Below, piece by piece: positions 53,306 to 63,589 of a stretch of DNA of 64,000 nt. Position 1 is the first letter of the stretch. Each line of letters starts with the position of its first letter. The notes under the pieces are model-generated. The model was given only the letters and a program-made list of their open reading frames with translations. It had not been told where the DNA came from and ran no database searches. The DNA is from Chroococcus sp. FPU101 (GTDB lineage Bacteria > Cyanobacteriota > Cyanobacteriia > Cyanobacteriales > Microcystaceae), in contig NZ_BLJI01000005.1 of assembly GCF_017312365.1 (NCBI RefSeq), forward strand, positions 62,001-126,000, in the 5' to 3' direction. The position numbers and the translations under genes were made by a program.

Positions 53306-55153
53306 TTAGTCTAGATCAATCCAAAATCGTTGACGCTGGAACGGATAAGTAGGTAAGATGACTTTACGACAAGGATAATCTTGATATAGTTCTGACCAGT
53401 TAATTGATTCTCCTTGTAAATAAAGCTGTGCGATGGTTTGTAAATTATCTAACTGGTTTTCTAAAGTGTAACTAGCCGTTTTCTGTGTTGGGATTTGACC
53501 GTAAAAAACATCATTAGTTATCTGTCCATTAATAAATAAATTCAATTTTTGCTGTAATTCTTTTATTGAGGTGGCAATAATACATAAACGGTGTGAAAAA
53601 TGCGATCGTCCTGTATTCACTGTATAACACATATCAGTAAGAGAATAATTTGGGTGAGAATTGAAATAAACTTGATATTTTCGGGCTAATTCGTTTAAAG
53701 CTTTCTCATTTTTTGCCGACAATGTAAAAAGATTTAGAGCAATATCGTTTGTTTCTGTTTCTTGTAATGGTGCTTCTTCGATGACAACATGAGCATTAGT
53801 ACCGCTAAAACCAAAGGAACTAACCCCCGCAATACGGGATATATTACCGCGTTTCCAAGGGGTAAGCTGAGTGGGAATTGTAAACGGTAAATCGTTCCAA
53901 TTAATATTCGGGTTTGGGGATTTAAAATGGATTTGAGGGGGAATTTGTTCGTGTTGTAGTGCGAGAATAACTTTGATTAAACTTGCGATACCTGCTGAAG
54001 CTTCCGAATGTCCAATATTCGCTTTTACTGCCCCTAATAAGACTAATAGATTTTGTTCAAAAACTGCTCCTAACCCCCCAACTTCGATCGGATCACCTAA
54101 AGCCGTTCCCGTCCCATGTGTTTCGATATAATTAACTTGTTCTGGTTCAATTTTGGCATTATTCAACGCTTGTCGTATCACTGCTTGTTGTGCGGGGCCA
54201 TTGGGGACGGTTAAACCACTACTACGCCCATCTTGATTAATTGCAGAACCTCGAATGACAGCTAGAATATTGTCTTTAGACGCGATCGCATCACTTAAAC
54301 GTCTTAGAACAATGATGCCACATCCTTCCGATCGTACAAAACCATTAGCCGACGCATCAAAGGTTTTACAACGGCTATCAGGTGACAACATTCGCGCTTT
54401 AGAAAAATTAATACTAACTTCGGGTAACAGAATACTATTTACACCACCCGCAAGAGCGAGATCACATTCTCCATTCCGTAAACTCGAAATTGCTAGATGA
54501 ACCGCTACTAAAGAAGACGAACAAGCGGTATCTACAGCCAGACTGGGGCCTGTTAAACCTAAACTATAAGATAAACGTCCTGCCGCGATACTGTGGGTAT
54601 TTCCTGTCGTTAAATAGGCATCAATGTCAGTGACATCTCGTTTAAGTAAGCGATGCCAGTTATCATTACCACAAATGCCAATAAACACCCCAGTTTGACT
54701 ACCATTGAGATTTTCTGGGGCAATACCCGAAGATTCTAACGCTTCCCAACTCACCTCTAAGAGTAGACGTTGCTGAGGATCGAGACTCATCGCTTCTCGT
54801 GGTGCAATGCGGAAAAACTGAGCATCAAAATCTTGTAAATTAGATAAAAAGCCACCCTGACGGACATACATCTTACCGAGACTCGCCTGATTTGAATCAT
54901 AATAGGTTTGGCTGTCCCAACGATCGCTAGGAATATCAGTAATTGCATCACCACTCTTTTCTAAAAGCTGCCAAAATGTTTCAGGATCAGACACACCACC
55001 TGGAAAACGGCAACCCATCCCGATAATAGCAATGGGTTCGTGTAAATTTTGTTCTAAACGCTCTATTTTAGCCTGAAGTTGTTGAATCGCTGCGATCGCT
55101 CGTTTAACGTTACTAACTTCTTCGATGGGGTTTGAGTTTAAGTTAGATATCAT
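53306..55153 (-). CDS. stand-alone polyketide ketosynthase lacking its acyltransferase domain
   Basis: It encodes 615 residues. The N-terminal 35 residues are a short coiled-coil docking-like segment (VKRAIAAIQQLQAKIERLEQNLHEP). The ketosynthase (about 38-460) has all catalytic residues: C211 in VDTACSSSL, H346 in ETHGTGT and H382 in NIGHSEASAG. The KS-AT linker follows (about 470-552), and then, where an AT of about 300 residues should begin, the sequence passes directly to the post-AT linker (LYLQGESINW, LPTYPFQRQRFWI) and stops. No ACP, KR or other domain follows. The AT therefore appears excised. It shares a 174-base divergent promoter region with the large PKS. Confidence 0.85.
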   Translation of the reverse strand: MISNLNSNPIEEVSNVKRAIAAIQQLQAKIERLEQNLHEPIAIIGMGCRFPGGVSDPETFWQLLEKSGDAITDIPSDRWDSQTYYDSNQASLGKMYVRQGGFLSNLQDFDAQFFRIAPREAMSLDPQQRLLLEVSWEALESSGIAPENLNGSQTGVFIGICGNDNWHRLLKRDVTDIDAYLTTGNTHSIAAGRLSYSLGLTGPSLAVDTACSSSLVAVHLAISSLRNGECDLALAGGVNSILLPEVSINFSKARMLSPDSRCKTFDASANGFVRSEGCGIIVLRRLSDAIASKDNILAVIRGSAINQDGRSSGLTVPNGPAQQAVIRQALNNAKIEPEQVNYIETHGTGTALGDPIEVGGLGAVFEQNLLVLLGAVKANIGHSEASAGIASLIKVILALQHEQIPPQIHFKSPNPNINWNDLPFTIPTQLTPWKRGNISRIAGVSSFGFSGTNAHVVIEEAPLQETETNDIALNLFTLSAKNEKALNELARKYQVYFNSHPNYSLTDMCYTVNTGRSHFSHRLCIIATSIKELQQKLNLFINGQITNDVFYGQIPTQKTASYTLENQLDNLQTIAQLYLQGESINWSELYQDYPCRKVILPTYPFQRQRFWIDLD

Positions 55154-55327
55154 CCCTAATCTACAATTAAAATTTTCCGACAGTTATTAAAATGGAATCA
55201 AGATTATCAACAAACTGTCATGGTTAAGCTTAAGATCTATTGTTTGTTCGTTCATCGTCCTTTAAAGTATATAAGATAAAAAACACTGTTAGAGATCTAA
55301 TAAGAACGTAGGTTTAGTATAAAACCA
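55154..55327. promoter_or_regulatory. divergent promoter region of the polyketide locus
   Basis: The 174 bases between the two oppositely oriented PKS genes must carry promoters for both arms. It is AT-rich and contains no coding frame. I cannot assign -10/-35 elements with confidence. Confidence 0.45.
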
Positions 55328-58300
55328 ATGGTCGAGCCGACAAACCCCCCTCGTAGAGAAACCCAACCCTCTTTAGCCACCGACAAGGCAAAATCTCAGA
55401 TTGATTCTGATCAGTCTATCGCTCAACCTTTAGCTATCAGCAATGGGGGTATTCTGCCCAAAAAACACGATATACCAACGACTTTACCCAAAATCTTGCT
55501 ACAAGCGGCTTCAACAACAAGAAATTGTTTAATTTATCTAGATCGTCACGGAAAAGTCAAAACCGAGTCTTATCAGGAATTACTCGAAAACGCCTCAAAA
55601 ATTCTCACACGACTAAGACAAGCAGGTTTACAACCGCAAGATCCAGTTATCCTACAACTCGAAGCAACAGATGAACTTTTAGCTGCTTTCTGGGGATGTA
55701 TTTTGGGTGGTTTTGTTCCCGTCATTCTCGAAATGGCGACAACTCAACCTGTTAGAGAAAAACTAGATCATCTCTGGACATTTTTAGAACAACCTCTGAT
55801 TATTTCTGCTCAATCACTGTCATATTCACGTATTTTGAGGATTGATTACTCAGTATCACCAACTACCGACTATTATCAAGCTCAGAGTGATGATATTGCT
55901 TTTTTTAATCTGACTTCTGGTAGTACGGGTGTTCCCAAATGTATTCAACTGACCCATCAAAACATAATATCTCGTGCTGTTGGGGCAAATTTACATAATC
56001 ATCATCTCTCGGATGACATTATTCTCAACTGGCTTCCTTTCGATCATATTGGTAGTATTTCCGACTGGCATATACGCCCCTGTTTACTCGGTTGTACTGC
56101 TGTTTATGTCCAAAAAGAATATATCCTCAAACGTCCTCTAAACTGGCTCGATTTAATTAATCAGTACAGAGTTACTCATAGTTGGTCGCCGAACTTTTTC
56201 TATGCGTTACTCAATGACCAACTCAAAAATCAATTATCACAATGGGACTTATCCTGTGTGCGTTTTCTACTTACCGCAGGAGAAAATATTACTCAAAATG
56301 CGATTCAAGGATGTTTAGCACAACTGCAACCCTATCATTTATCTCAAACCGCCATTAGGCCCGCGTTTGGCATGGCTGAGGTTGGTTCTGGAATTACTTA
56401 TAATACTAACGAAACTGAAGCGTTTAAATTTCATGTCGAACAAGGGGGAACATTTGCTGATTTAGGAACGCCAATCCCTGGTATTACATTACGAATTGTT
56501 AATGAGCAAAATCACGTTTTACGAGAAGGTGAAATAGGTTATTTACAGATAAAAGGAGAAGCAGTTAGTAAAGGCTATTATCAGAACACAGAAGCCAATC
56601 AAGCAGCATTTTTAGCGGATGGATGGTTTAAAACAGGCGATTTGGGTTTAATTCGGTTGGGTCACTTGGTGCTGACGGGTCGCAGTAGTGAAATCATTAT
56701 TATTAATGGGACTAATTATTATAGTCATGAAATTGAAGCGATCGTTTCTCAAGTTGAGGGGGTAGCCGTTTCATATACCGCAGCAGTCGCGGTTACTGAA
56801 GATGAGGACGCAACCGAACGGTTAGCCATCTTTTTTAGTAGTGATTTAGAAAATGATCAACCCTTATTAAATCAGATTAGGCGAGTTCTTGTAACACACA
56901 TGGGTATTAATCCAGATTATCTGATTCGGATTGAGAAAACCGCTATCCCTAAAACCGCCATTGGTAAAATACAGCGTTCTGAACTCGCTCAAAGATTTAA
57001 AACAGGTGAATTTAAACAAAATATTGCGTCTCTCGGTCAAAAAGTTAATCTCAGCGAAATTGAACAAGATCTTAAACGCATTTGGCAAGACATTCTACAA
57101 AAATCAGAAATTGGTCTGCATGATAACTTTTTTGAATTGGGTGGTACTTCTTTTCTCCTCGTCCAAGTTCAGCAACAAATTCAAGAATATTTAGGACGAT
57201 CGCTATCAATTGCCAATCTATTTCGCCATCCCACTTTACATACGCTAAAAACGTATTTATATCAACCCCTAAACTCAATTTCAACCAAACCTAAAAAACA
57301 AATTATTCAGGGCGATATTGCTGTAATTGGTTTATCCTGCCGTTTTCCTGGGGCGAATAATATCGATCAATTCTGGCAAAATTTATGTAATGGAGTAGAA
57401 TCGATCCGCTTTTTTGACACCACAGAAATCATAAAATCGGGTGTATCGCCTGAATTGGTTCAAAATCCTGATTATATTAAAGCGAGTCCTATTCTAGATC
57501 AAATAGAAAGCTTTGATGCTGAATTTTTCGGATTTTCCGCCAAAGAAGCCGAATTATTAGACCCACAACAACGACTGTTACTCGAATGTGCTTATGAAGC
57601 CCTCGAAGATGCCCATCTGAACCCCCAAACCTATACAGGTGAAATCGGTATTTATGCGGGTGCAGCGATGAATACCTATCTATTGAATAATATTTATCCC
57701 AACCGTCATCAACTTGACCCCAATGATTCCTTAAATGTCACTACACTTGATTCAATGGGTGGTTTTCAGATGATGGTGGCAAATGACAAAGATTATCTAA
57801 CCACGCGAGTCTCTTATAAACTCAATCTGACGGGGCCTAGTATCAATGTTCAAACCGCTTGTTCAACTGGACTAGCTGCAATACATCTCGCCGCAATGAG
57901 TCTGAAAAATGGTGAATGTGACATCGTTTTAGCAGGAGGTGTATCGGTACAAGTTCCGCAAAAAATCGGCTATCTCTATCAAGAGGGGATGATTCTTTCA
58001 AACGATGGTCATTGTCGGGCTTTTGATGCACAGGCCAGTGGTACCATTTTTGGGAGTGGTTGCGGTTTCGTTGTTCTCAAACCCTTAGAAACAGCAATTC
58101 AAGATGGCGATCGCATTTATGCCGTACTCAAAGGATCAGCCCTGAGTAATGATGGTGGTACGAAAGTCGGTTATCTGGCACCTAATGGTGATGGACAGGC
58201 CCGCGCTGTTGCCCAAGCGCTAGAAAATGCAGGAGTCGATGCAGAAACCATTAGTTATCTAGAAGCACACGGTACTGGTACACTCCTTGGTGATCCCATT

Positions 58301-61300
58301 GAAGTCGCAGGACTAGAAAAAGCATTTCGTACCTATACTCAGAAAACAGGTTATTGTGCCATTGGTTCAGTAAAAACCAACATCGGACATTTACAAATTG
58401 CGTCTGGAATTGCGGGCTTTATTAAAACGGTTCTCGCACTGTATCATCAAAAAATCCCAGCTACACTGCATTTTGAAAAACCTAATCTGAACATCGATTT
58501 TAAACAGAGTCCTTTTTATGTCAATACAACGCTACAAGATTGGTCATCAGAAGGGGCTCCGCGTCGCGCTGGTGTAAATTCCTTGGGTATTGGTGGAACT
58601 AATGTTCATGTCATCCTCGAAGAAGCCCCAGTAGCCGAAAAGCCCCGCCAAAATCAAGATCGTCCGCTTCATTTGTTGACCCTCTCTGCCAAATCTGACA
58701 TAGCATTTTGTAATTTAGTCAAGCAATATCAACAATTTTTAACAAAAAATCCGAATATTTCTTTAACGGATCTTTGTTTTAGCGCGAATACAGGACGATC
58801 TCAGTACAGCGATCGCATAGCCATTATTGCGGAATCTATCCCAGAGTTACAGAGAAAATTAGCAAACCCTACATCTTATCAGGTTAATAATGTTCCTTCT
58901 AAAATCGCTTTTCTGTTCACGGGACAAGGTTCACAATACATTAATATGGGGCGACAACTCTATGAGACGCAACCCCTATTTAGAGAAACGCTTAATTACT
59001 GTGCTGAAATTTTGCAACCGTTCCTCAATCAATCTTTACTCGATGTTTTGTATCCACCCTCATTTAAGCAAAATGGTCACGTCTTACCCATCGACCAAAC
59101 CATCTATACACAGCCTGCTTTATTTGCCATAGAATACGCACTGTTTAAATTATGGCAATCTTGGGGGGTTGTGCCAACTGCGGTAATGGGTCATAGTGTC
59201 GGTGAATATGTTGCGGCAACTGTAGCGGGTGTTTTCAGTTTAGAAGATGGACTGAAATTAATTGCAACACGGGCTAAACTGATGCAAGCTTTACCCCAAG
59301 ATGGTGAAATGGTCGCAGTAATGGCCGATGAATCAATTGTAAAAGAACTGATTCGTCCTGTAACGTCAGAAATTGCCTTTGCTGCGTTGAATGGTTCACA
59401 AAATACAGTTATTTCGGGGACACGGAAAACCCTGCAAAAAATCATCGATCTTTTAGCCATTCATGGAATTAAAACCCAGTTTTTGAATACTTCTCATGCG
59501 TTTCATTCTCCCTTGATGGAACCGATGATCGCAGAATTTAGGAAAGTGGCGCAAGAAATTCGTTATTTTTCACCGCAAATCGATCTTATTTCTAATGTAA
59601 CAGGCAATCTGATCACAAATGAAATCGCTACATCAGATTATTGGTGTCGTCAGATAACCAAACCAGTACGGTTTGCTGATGGTTTTAAAGCGTTGTTGCA
59701 AGATGGCTATCAGGTGTTTCTCGAATGTGGTAGTAAACCTGTATTACTTGGGATGGGTCGCAGGATTTTAGCAGAAATGACACCAGACACGACTCAAAAT
59801 TATTTATGTTTACCCAGTTTATCGCCTAATTCAGACTGGGAACAGATGCTAGAGAGTGTTGCCCAACTCTATCTTAAAGGAATGGTGATCGATTGGATTA
59901 GTTTTGATCAAGATTATCAGCGTCGTAAAATCAGTTTACCGTCCTATCCATGGCATAGAAAACGCTATTGGATTGATCCACCTTCTAAAATATTGGTTCC
60001 CCCTCGTCCATCGTCGAATGTTCATCCATTACTCGGACAACGTTTACCATCAGCCTTAAAGGAAATTATCTTTCAATCTTGTCTCAGTGTAGATACTCTA
60101 AGCGGTGACTTGTCGTCGCCAGAATGGTTTAAAGATCATCAAGTGTATCAAGTCCCCGTTTTACCTGCTACAGCATACATCGAAATAGCTTTAGCCGCAG
60201 GGTCAAAGGTTTTCAAAACAGCAAATTTGGTTCTAGAACATTTAACTATTTCTAAACCGTTAATCTTTGCTCTCTCAGAGACGCAAACAGTACAAGTTAT
60301 TCTAAAAAAAGACGACAGACAAGCATCATTTGAAATTTATAGTTCACTTGATCAAGAAAATTGGAAATTACATAGTTTTGGGACAGTTACAACTCATCAA
60401 ACTTCTTTAGATAAAACAAACATCGATCTTTCTCAACTTCAACAAGAACTCATCCCTGTTTCCGTCGAGACTTTCTATCAACAATGTCAAAAACAAGGAT
60501 TAAAATATGGTTCTACTTTCCGAGGAATTAAAAAACTTTGGCGACAAAATGGTAAAGCTTTAGGAAAAATTACTTTACTGCTTGACCTAGAATCTTATTT
60601 ATATCATCCAAGTTTACTTGATGCGTGTTTTCAAGTTATTTTAGCTGCTTTTCCAACTAGGACAAAATCAGAAACTTATTTACCTGTAGCTATCGAACAA
60701 GTTTGCTTTTACCGTCCCTTGAGTTCAAACATTTGGAGTTATGTTCAACTGCGTCCCCAAACTGAACAAAATCAAATCATTGCTGACGTACAATTATTTG
60801 ATGAACAAGGAATAATCGCCCAAATCAAAGGAATTACATCAAAAAGAGCCAATTCACAAACATTACTCGGACAAGACCATAAAATAGATCAAGATTGGTT
60901 TTATCAGATTCAATGGCAACCGCAACCCCAAATACCCGTCTATAAATCGAAAAAAGAAGATATACACTGGCTTATTTTTGCGGATTATACAGGAATAGCT
61001 CAAGAATTAGCGAATTTGTTGGAATTAAAATCCCAATCTTGTACACTTGTATTTCCCAATGATCTTAACAGACAAAATCCCGAAGAGTATCAGCAATTAT
61101 TGAACTCATTAGAATCACTAACAGGAGTTATTTATCTTTGGAGTTTAGACCCCGCAGACAGTTTAGAACTTAGCACTCAAAGCACTTTATATTTAGTGCA
61201 AGCCTTAGTCAAGCAAAACTACCCAAGAACTCGTTTTTATCTAATCACACGCGGCACACAAGCAGTAACAAATCATCTTCCTAATATAAATGATCTTACA

Positions 61301-63583
61301 GCTTCTCCTCTGTGGGGAATGGGAAAAACGATCGCACTAGAACACCCAGAATTAAACTGTGTCCGCATTGATCTAGATGCCAAAAATAACGATATTCAGG
61401 CTTTGTCTTCTGAAATTAACTCGTTTAGCCAAGAAGATCAAATCGCGTATCGAGATGGTATACGTTATGTCGCTAGATTAGTTCGTTGTTCTTTAAATGA
61501 AAAATCAACACAACCTTTACAGTTAGCCATATCTGAAAGAGGAACTATCGATCATTTAACATGGCAACCAAAAGAGCGTCATTCACCTCAATTTGATGAA
61601 GTAGAAATTCAAGTTTCAGCAACTGGACTCAATTTTAGAGATTTACTGAATGTGTTAGGACTGTCTTCGGTGGGGGAATTAGGTTTAGAATGTGTCGGTG
61701 AAATCGTCGCTATTGGTGAAGGAGTGCGACATTTAAAAATAGGTGATCCTGTAATTGCTGTTGCTACAGGTAGTTTTAGTCAATATGTCACTGCTAATGC
61801 AAATATAGTCACTAAAAAACCTGAAAACTTAAATGATTTTGAAGCAGCAACGATTCCAGGTGCTTTTCTTACTGCTTATTATACCCTTCATCATTTGGCT
61901 AAACTCAAAGCGGGGGAACGTGTACTTATTCATGCAGCAGCAGGGGGAGTAGGTCTTGCAGCCGTTCAAATTGCACAATACATAGGTGCGGAAGTCTTCG
62001 CAACTGCATCAGAGGGGAAATGGGACTATCTAAAAACCCAAGGTGTGAACCATATTATGAATTCTCGTACCCTTGATTTTACTGATGAAGTAATGAAGCT
62101 AACTCAAGGAAAAGGAGTCGATGTTGTTCTAAATTGCCTTAGTGGTGAATTTATCCCAAACAGCTTATCTATTCTCTCATCTGGCGGTCGTTTTCTAGAA
62201 ATTGGTAAACAAGGAATTTGGCAAAGCGAACAAGTCGCACAAATTCGGGCTGATGTATTTTATACAAGCTGTGATTTACTCTCACTTGCGCAACAAAAAC
62301 CCCATCTTATTCAAAAAATGCTCAAACAATTACTGATCTTGTTTGAAAACGAGCAGCTTCAACCTCTACCTTATCAAGTCTTTTCCTGGGAACAAGCTAG
62401 AAATGCGTTTCGTAAAATGCAGCGTTCCGAACATATCGGCAAAATCTTAATTACTCCCCCTAAAGGCACTGTTATTCGCAGTAATAGCACTTATTTGATT
62501 ACAGGAGGAACAGGAGATCTCGGCTTAAAAGTCGCTCAATGGCTGATTACAAAAGGCGCATCACATCTTATTTTAGTCGGAAGACATCAACCTGCTACAC
62601 ACGTTCAGGAAACTATTACACAACTCACCAGTCTAGGGACAACAATTCAAGTCATACAAGCTGATGTGTCAAATAGTCATGATGTTGCTGAATTCCAAAA
62701 TATTAAGACATTTCCTCCACTACGAGGAATCATTCATGCAGCAGGTGTTCTTGATGATGGAATTATAGAAAATCAAACTTGGTCGCGTTTTGAGCAGGTA
62801 TATTTACCTAAAATTCAAGGGGCTTGGAACTTACACCAATTTAGCCAAAATCACTCACTAGATTTCTTTATCATGTTTTCTTCGGCAGCGTCCTTATTAG
62901 GGAGTACAGGACAAGCCAATTATACCGCCGCTAATAGCTTTCTCGATAGTTTAGCATTTGCCCGTCGTGGCTTGGGACTTCCTGCTATAAGTATCAATTG
63001 GGGAATGTGGGACGGAATGGGTTTATCTGCCAAAAATACTCATATTAGCCAAGGTATATCAGGAATACAAGCGATCGCACCCTCAGACTATTTAACCGTT
63101 CTAGAACAAGTTCTGGGTAGTGATTTGACCCAAATTGGTGTCATGTCGATTAATTGGTCAAACATCCAAAATTCTACATTTTTGAGCGAAATTAAACCAA
63201 CAGCCCATAATGCTATCACTAGCACGTCTGTACAGAGTGTAGAAAAAAACGATTTAATGAAACACGTTTTATTACAAATCGCTACCGTACTTGGTTTAAA
63301 ATCGATTAATACTATTGATCCAAATCAAGGATTGATCTCACTTGGTCTCGACTCCCTAACCTCAGTTGAACTCAGAAATCGACTCGCGATGACTTTAAAT
63401 TGTACCTTACCTTCTACGATCGCTTTTGATTACCCAACTGCTACCGATTTAGTCAACTATCTAATGAAAACTTTAGATCCGAAACAGCCTTTAGAAAAAT
63501 CAGAAATAACAAATTTACAACATCTCTCAGACTCCGAAGCAGAAGACCTACTCAATGAAGTATTAGAGAACCTCAATTATTAA
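55328..63583 (+). CDS. modular type I polyketide synthase: acyl-AMP ligase-ACP-KS-AT-DH-ER-KR-ACP
   Basis: It encodes 2751 residues. Order with landmarks: adenylate-forming ligase (about 45-560; LTSGSTGVPKCIQLTH at about 195, LADGWFKTGDLG); ACP1 (S608 in ELGGTSFLLVQ); KS (C845, H981, H1021); AT (S1290 in GHSVGEY, HAFH at 1390-1393 indicating malonyl-CoA); DH (H1604 and D1765; the usual glycine of HxxxGxxxxP is Gln); ER (NADPH motif HAAAGGVGLAAVQ at about 2200); KR (TGGTGDLG at about 2391, Y2532, LDD motif predicting B-type); ACP2 (S2676 in LGLDSL). One fully reducing module would extend an activated carboxylic acid starter by two saturated carbons. The ligase looks like FAAL/PksJ-type loaders. 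The second PKS starts 6 bases downstream. Confidence 0.92.
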   Translation: MVEPTNPPRRETQPSLATDKAKSQIDSDQSIAQPLAISNGGILPKKHDIPTTLPKILLQAASTTRNCLIYLDRHGKVKTESYQELLENASKILTRLRQAGLQPQDPVILQLEATDELLAAFWGCILGGFVPVILEMATTQPVREKLDHLWTFLEQPLIISAQSLSYSRILRIDYSVSPTTDYYQAQSDDIAFFNLTSGSTGVPKCIQLTHQNIISRAVGANLHNHHLSDDIILNWLPFDHIGSISDWHIRPCLLGCTAVYVQKEYILKRPLNWLDLINQYRVTHSWSPNFFYALLNDQLKNQLSQWDLSCVRFLLTAGENITQNAIQGCLAQLQPYHLSQTAIRPAFGMAEVGSGITYNTNETEAFKFHVEQGGTFADLGTPIPGITLRIVNEQNHVLREGEIGYLQIKGEAVSKGYYQNTEANQAAFLADGWFKTGDLGLIRLGHLVLTGRSSEIIIINGTNYYSHEIEAIVSQVEGVAVSYTAAVAVTEDEDATERLAIFFSSDLENDQPLLNQIRRVLVTHMGINPDYLIRIEKTAIPKTAIGKIQRSELAQRFKTGEFKQNIASLGQKVNLSEIEQDLKRIWQDILQKSEIGLHDNFFELGGTSFLLVQVQQQIQEYLGRSLSIANLFRHPTLHTLKTYLYQPLNSISTKPKKQIIQGDIAVIGLSCRFPGANNIDQFWQNLCNGVESIRFFDTTEIIKSGVSPELVQNPDYIKASPILDQIESFDAEFFGFSAKEAELLDPQQRLLLECAYEALEDAHLNPQTYTGEIGIYAGAAMNTYLLNNIYPNRHQLDPNDSLNVTTLDSMGGFQMMVANDKDYLTTRVSYKLNLTGPSINVQTACSTGLAAIHLAAMSLKNGECDIVLAGGVSVQVPQKIGYLYQEGMILSNDGHCRAFDAQASGTIFGSGCGFVVLKPLETAIQDGDRIYAVLKGSALSNDGGTKVGYLAPNGDGQARAVAQALENAGVDAETISYLEAHGTGTLLGDPIEVAGLEKAFRTYTQKTGYCAIGSVKTNIGHLQIASGIAGFIKTVLALYHQKIPATLHFEKPNLNIDFKQSPFYVNTTLQDWSSEGAPRRAGVNSLGIGGTNVHVILEEAPVAEKPRQNQDRPLHLLTLSAKSDIAFCNLVKQYQQFLTKNPNISLTDLCFSANTGRSQYSDRIAIIAESIPELQRKLANPTSYQVNNVPSKIAFLFTGQGSQYINMGRQLYETQPLFRETLNYCAEILQPFLNQSLLDVLYPPSFKQNGHVLPIDQTIYTQPALFAIEYALFKLWQSWGVVPTAVMGHSVGEYVAATVAGVFSLEDGLKLIATRAKLMQALPQDGEMVAVMADESIVKELIRPVTSEIAFAALNGSQNTVISGTRKTLQKIIDLLAIHGIKTQFLNTSHAFHSPLMEPMIAEFRKVAQEIRYFSPQIDLISNVTGNLITNEIATSDYWCRQITKPVRFADGFKALLQDGYQVFLECGSKPVLLGMGRRILAEMTPDTTQNYLCLPSLSPNSDWEQMLESVAQLYLKGMVIDWISFDQDYQRRKISLPSYPWHRKRYWIDPPSKILVPPRPSSNVHPLLGQRLPSALKEIIFQSCLSVDTLSGDLSSPEWFKDHQVYQVPVLPATAYIEIALAAGSKVFKTANLVLEHLTISKPLIFALSETQTVQVILKKDDRQASFEIYSSLDQENWKLHSFGTVTTHQTSLDKTNIDLSQLQQELIPVSVETFYQQCQKQGLKYGSTFRGIKKLWRQNGKALGKITLLLDLESYLYHPSLLDACFQVILAAFPTRTKSETYLPVAIEQVCFYRPLSSNIWSYVQLRPQTEQNQIIADVQLFDEQGIIAQIKGITSKRANSQTLLGQDHKIDQDWFYQIQWQPQPQIPVYKSKKEDIHWLIFADYTGIAQELANLLELKSQSCTLVFPNDLNRQNPEEYQQLLNSLESLTGVIYLWSLDPADSLELSTQSTLYLVQALVKQNYPRTRFYLITRGTQAVTNHLPNINDLTASPLWGMGKTIALEHPELNCVRIDLDAKNNDIQALSSEINSFSQEDQIAYRDGIRYVARLVRCSLNEKSTQPLQLAISERGTIDHLTWQPKERHSPQFDEVEIQVSATGLNFRDLLNVLGLSSVGELGLECVGEIVAIGEGVRHLKIGDPVIAVATGSFSQYVTANANIVTKKPENLNDFEAATIPGAFLTAYYTLHHLAKLKAGERVLIHAAAGGVGLAAVQIAQYIGAEVFATASEGKWDYLKTQGVNHIMNSRTLDFTDEVMKLTQGKGVDVVLNCLSGEFIPNSLSILSSGGRFLEIGKQGIWQSEQVAQIRADVFYTSCDLLSLAQQKPHLIQKMLKQLLILFENEQLQPLPYQVFSWEQARNAFRKMQRSEHIGKILITPPKGTVIRSNSTYLITGGTGDLGLKVAQWLITKGASHLILVGRHQPATHVQETITQLTSLGTTIQVIQADVSNSHDVAEFQNIKTFPPLRGIIHAAGVLDDGIIENQTWSRFEQVYLPKIQGAWNLHQFSQNHSLDFFIMFSSAASLLGSTGQANYTAANSFLDSLAFARRGLGLPAISINWGMWDGMGLSAKNTHISQGISGIQAIAPSDYLTVLEQVLGSDLTQIGVMSINWSNIQNSTFLSEIKPTAHNAITSTSVQSVEKNDLMKHVLLQIATVLGLKSINTIDPNQGLISLGLDSLTSVELRNRLAMTLNCTLPSTIAFDYPTATDLVNYLMKTLDPKQPLEKSEITNLQHLSDSEAEDLLNEVLENLNY

Positions 63584-63589
63584 TCAATT

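Noticed and set aside
59191-59460. 89-residue minus-strand frame inside the PKS
   Set aside because: It is antisense to the acyltransferase active-site region and is a shadow of a highly supported gene.
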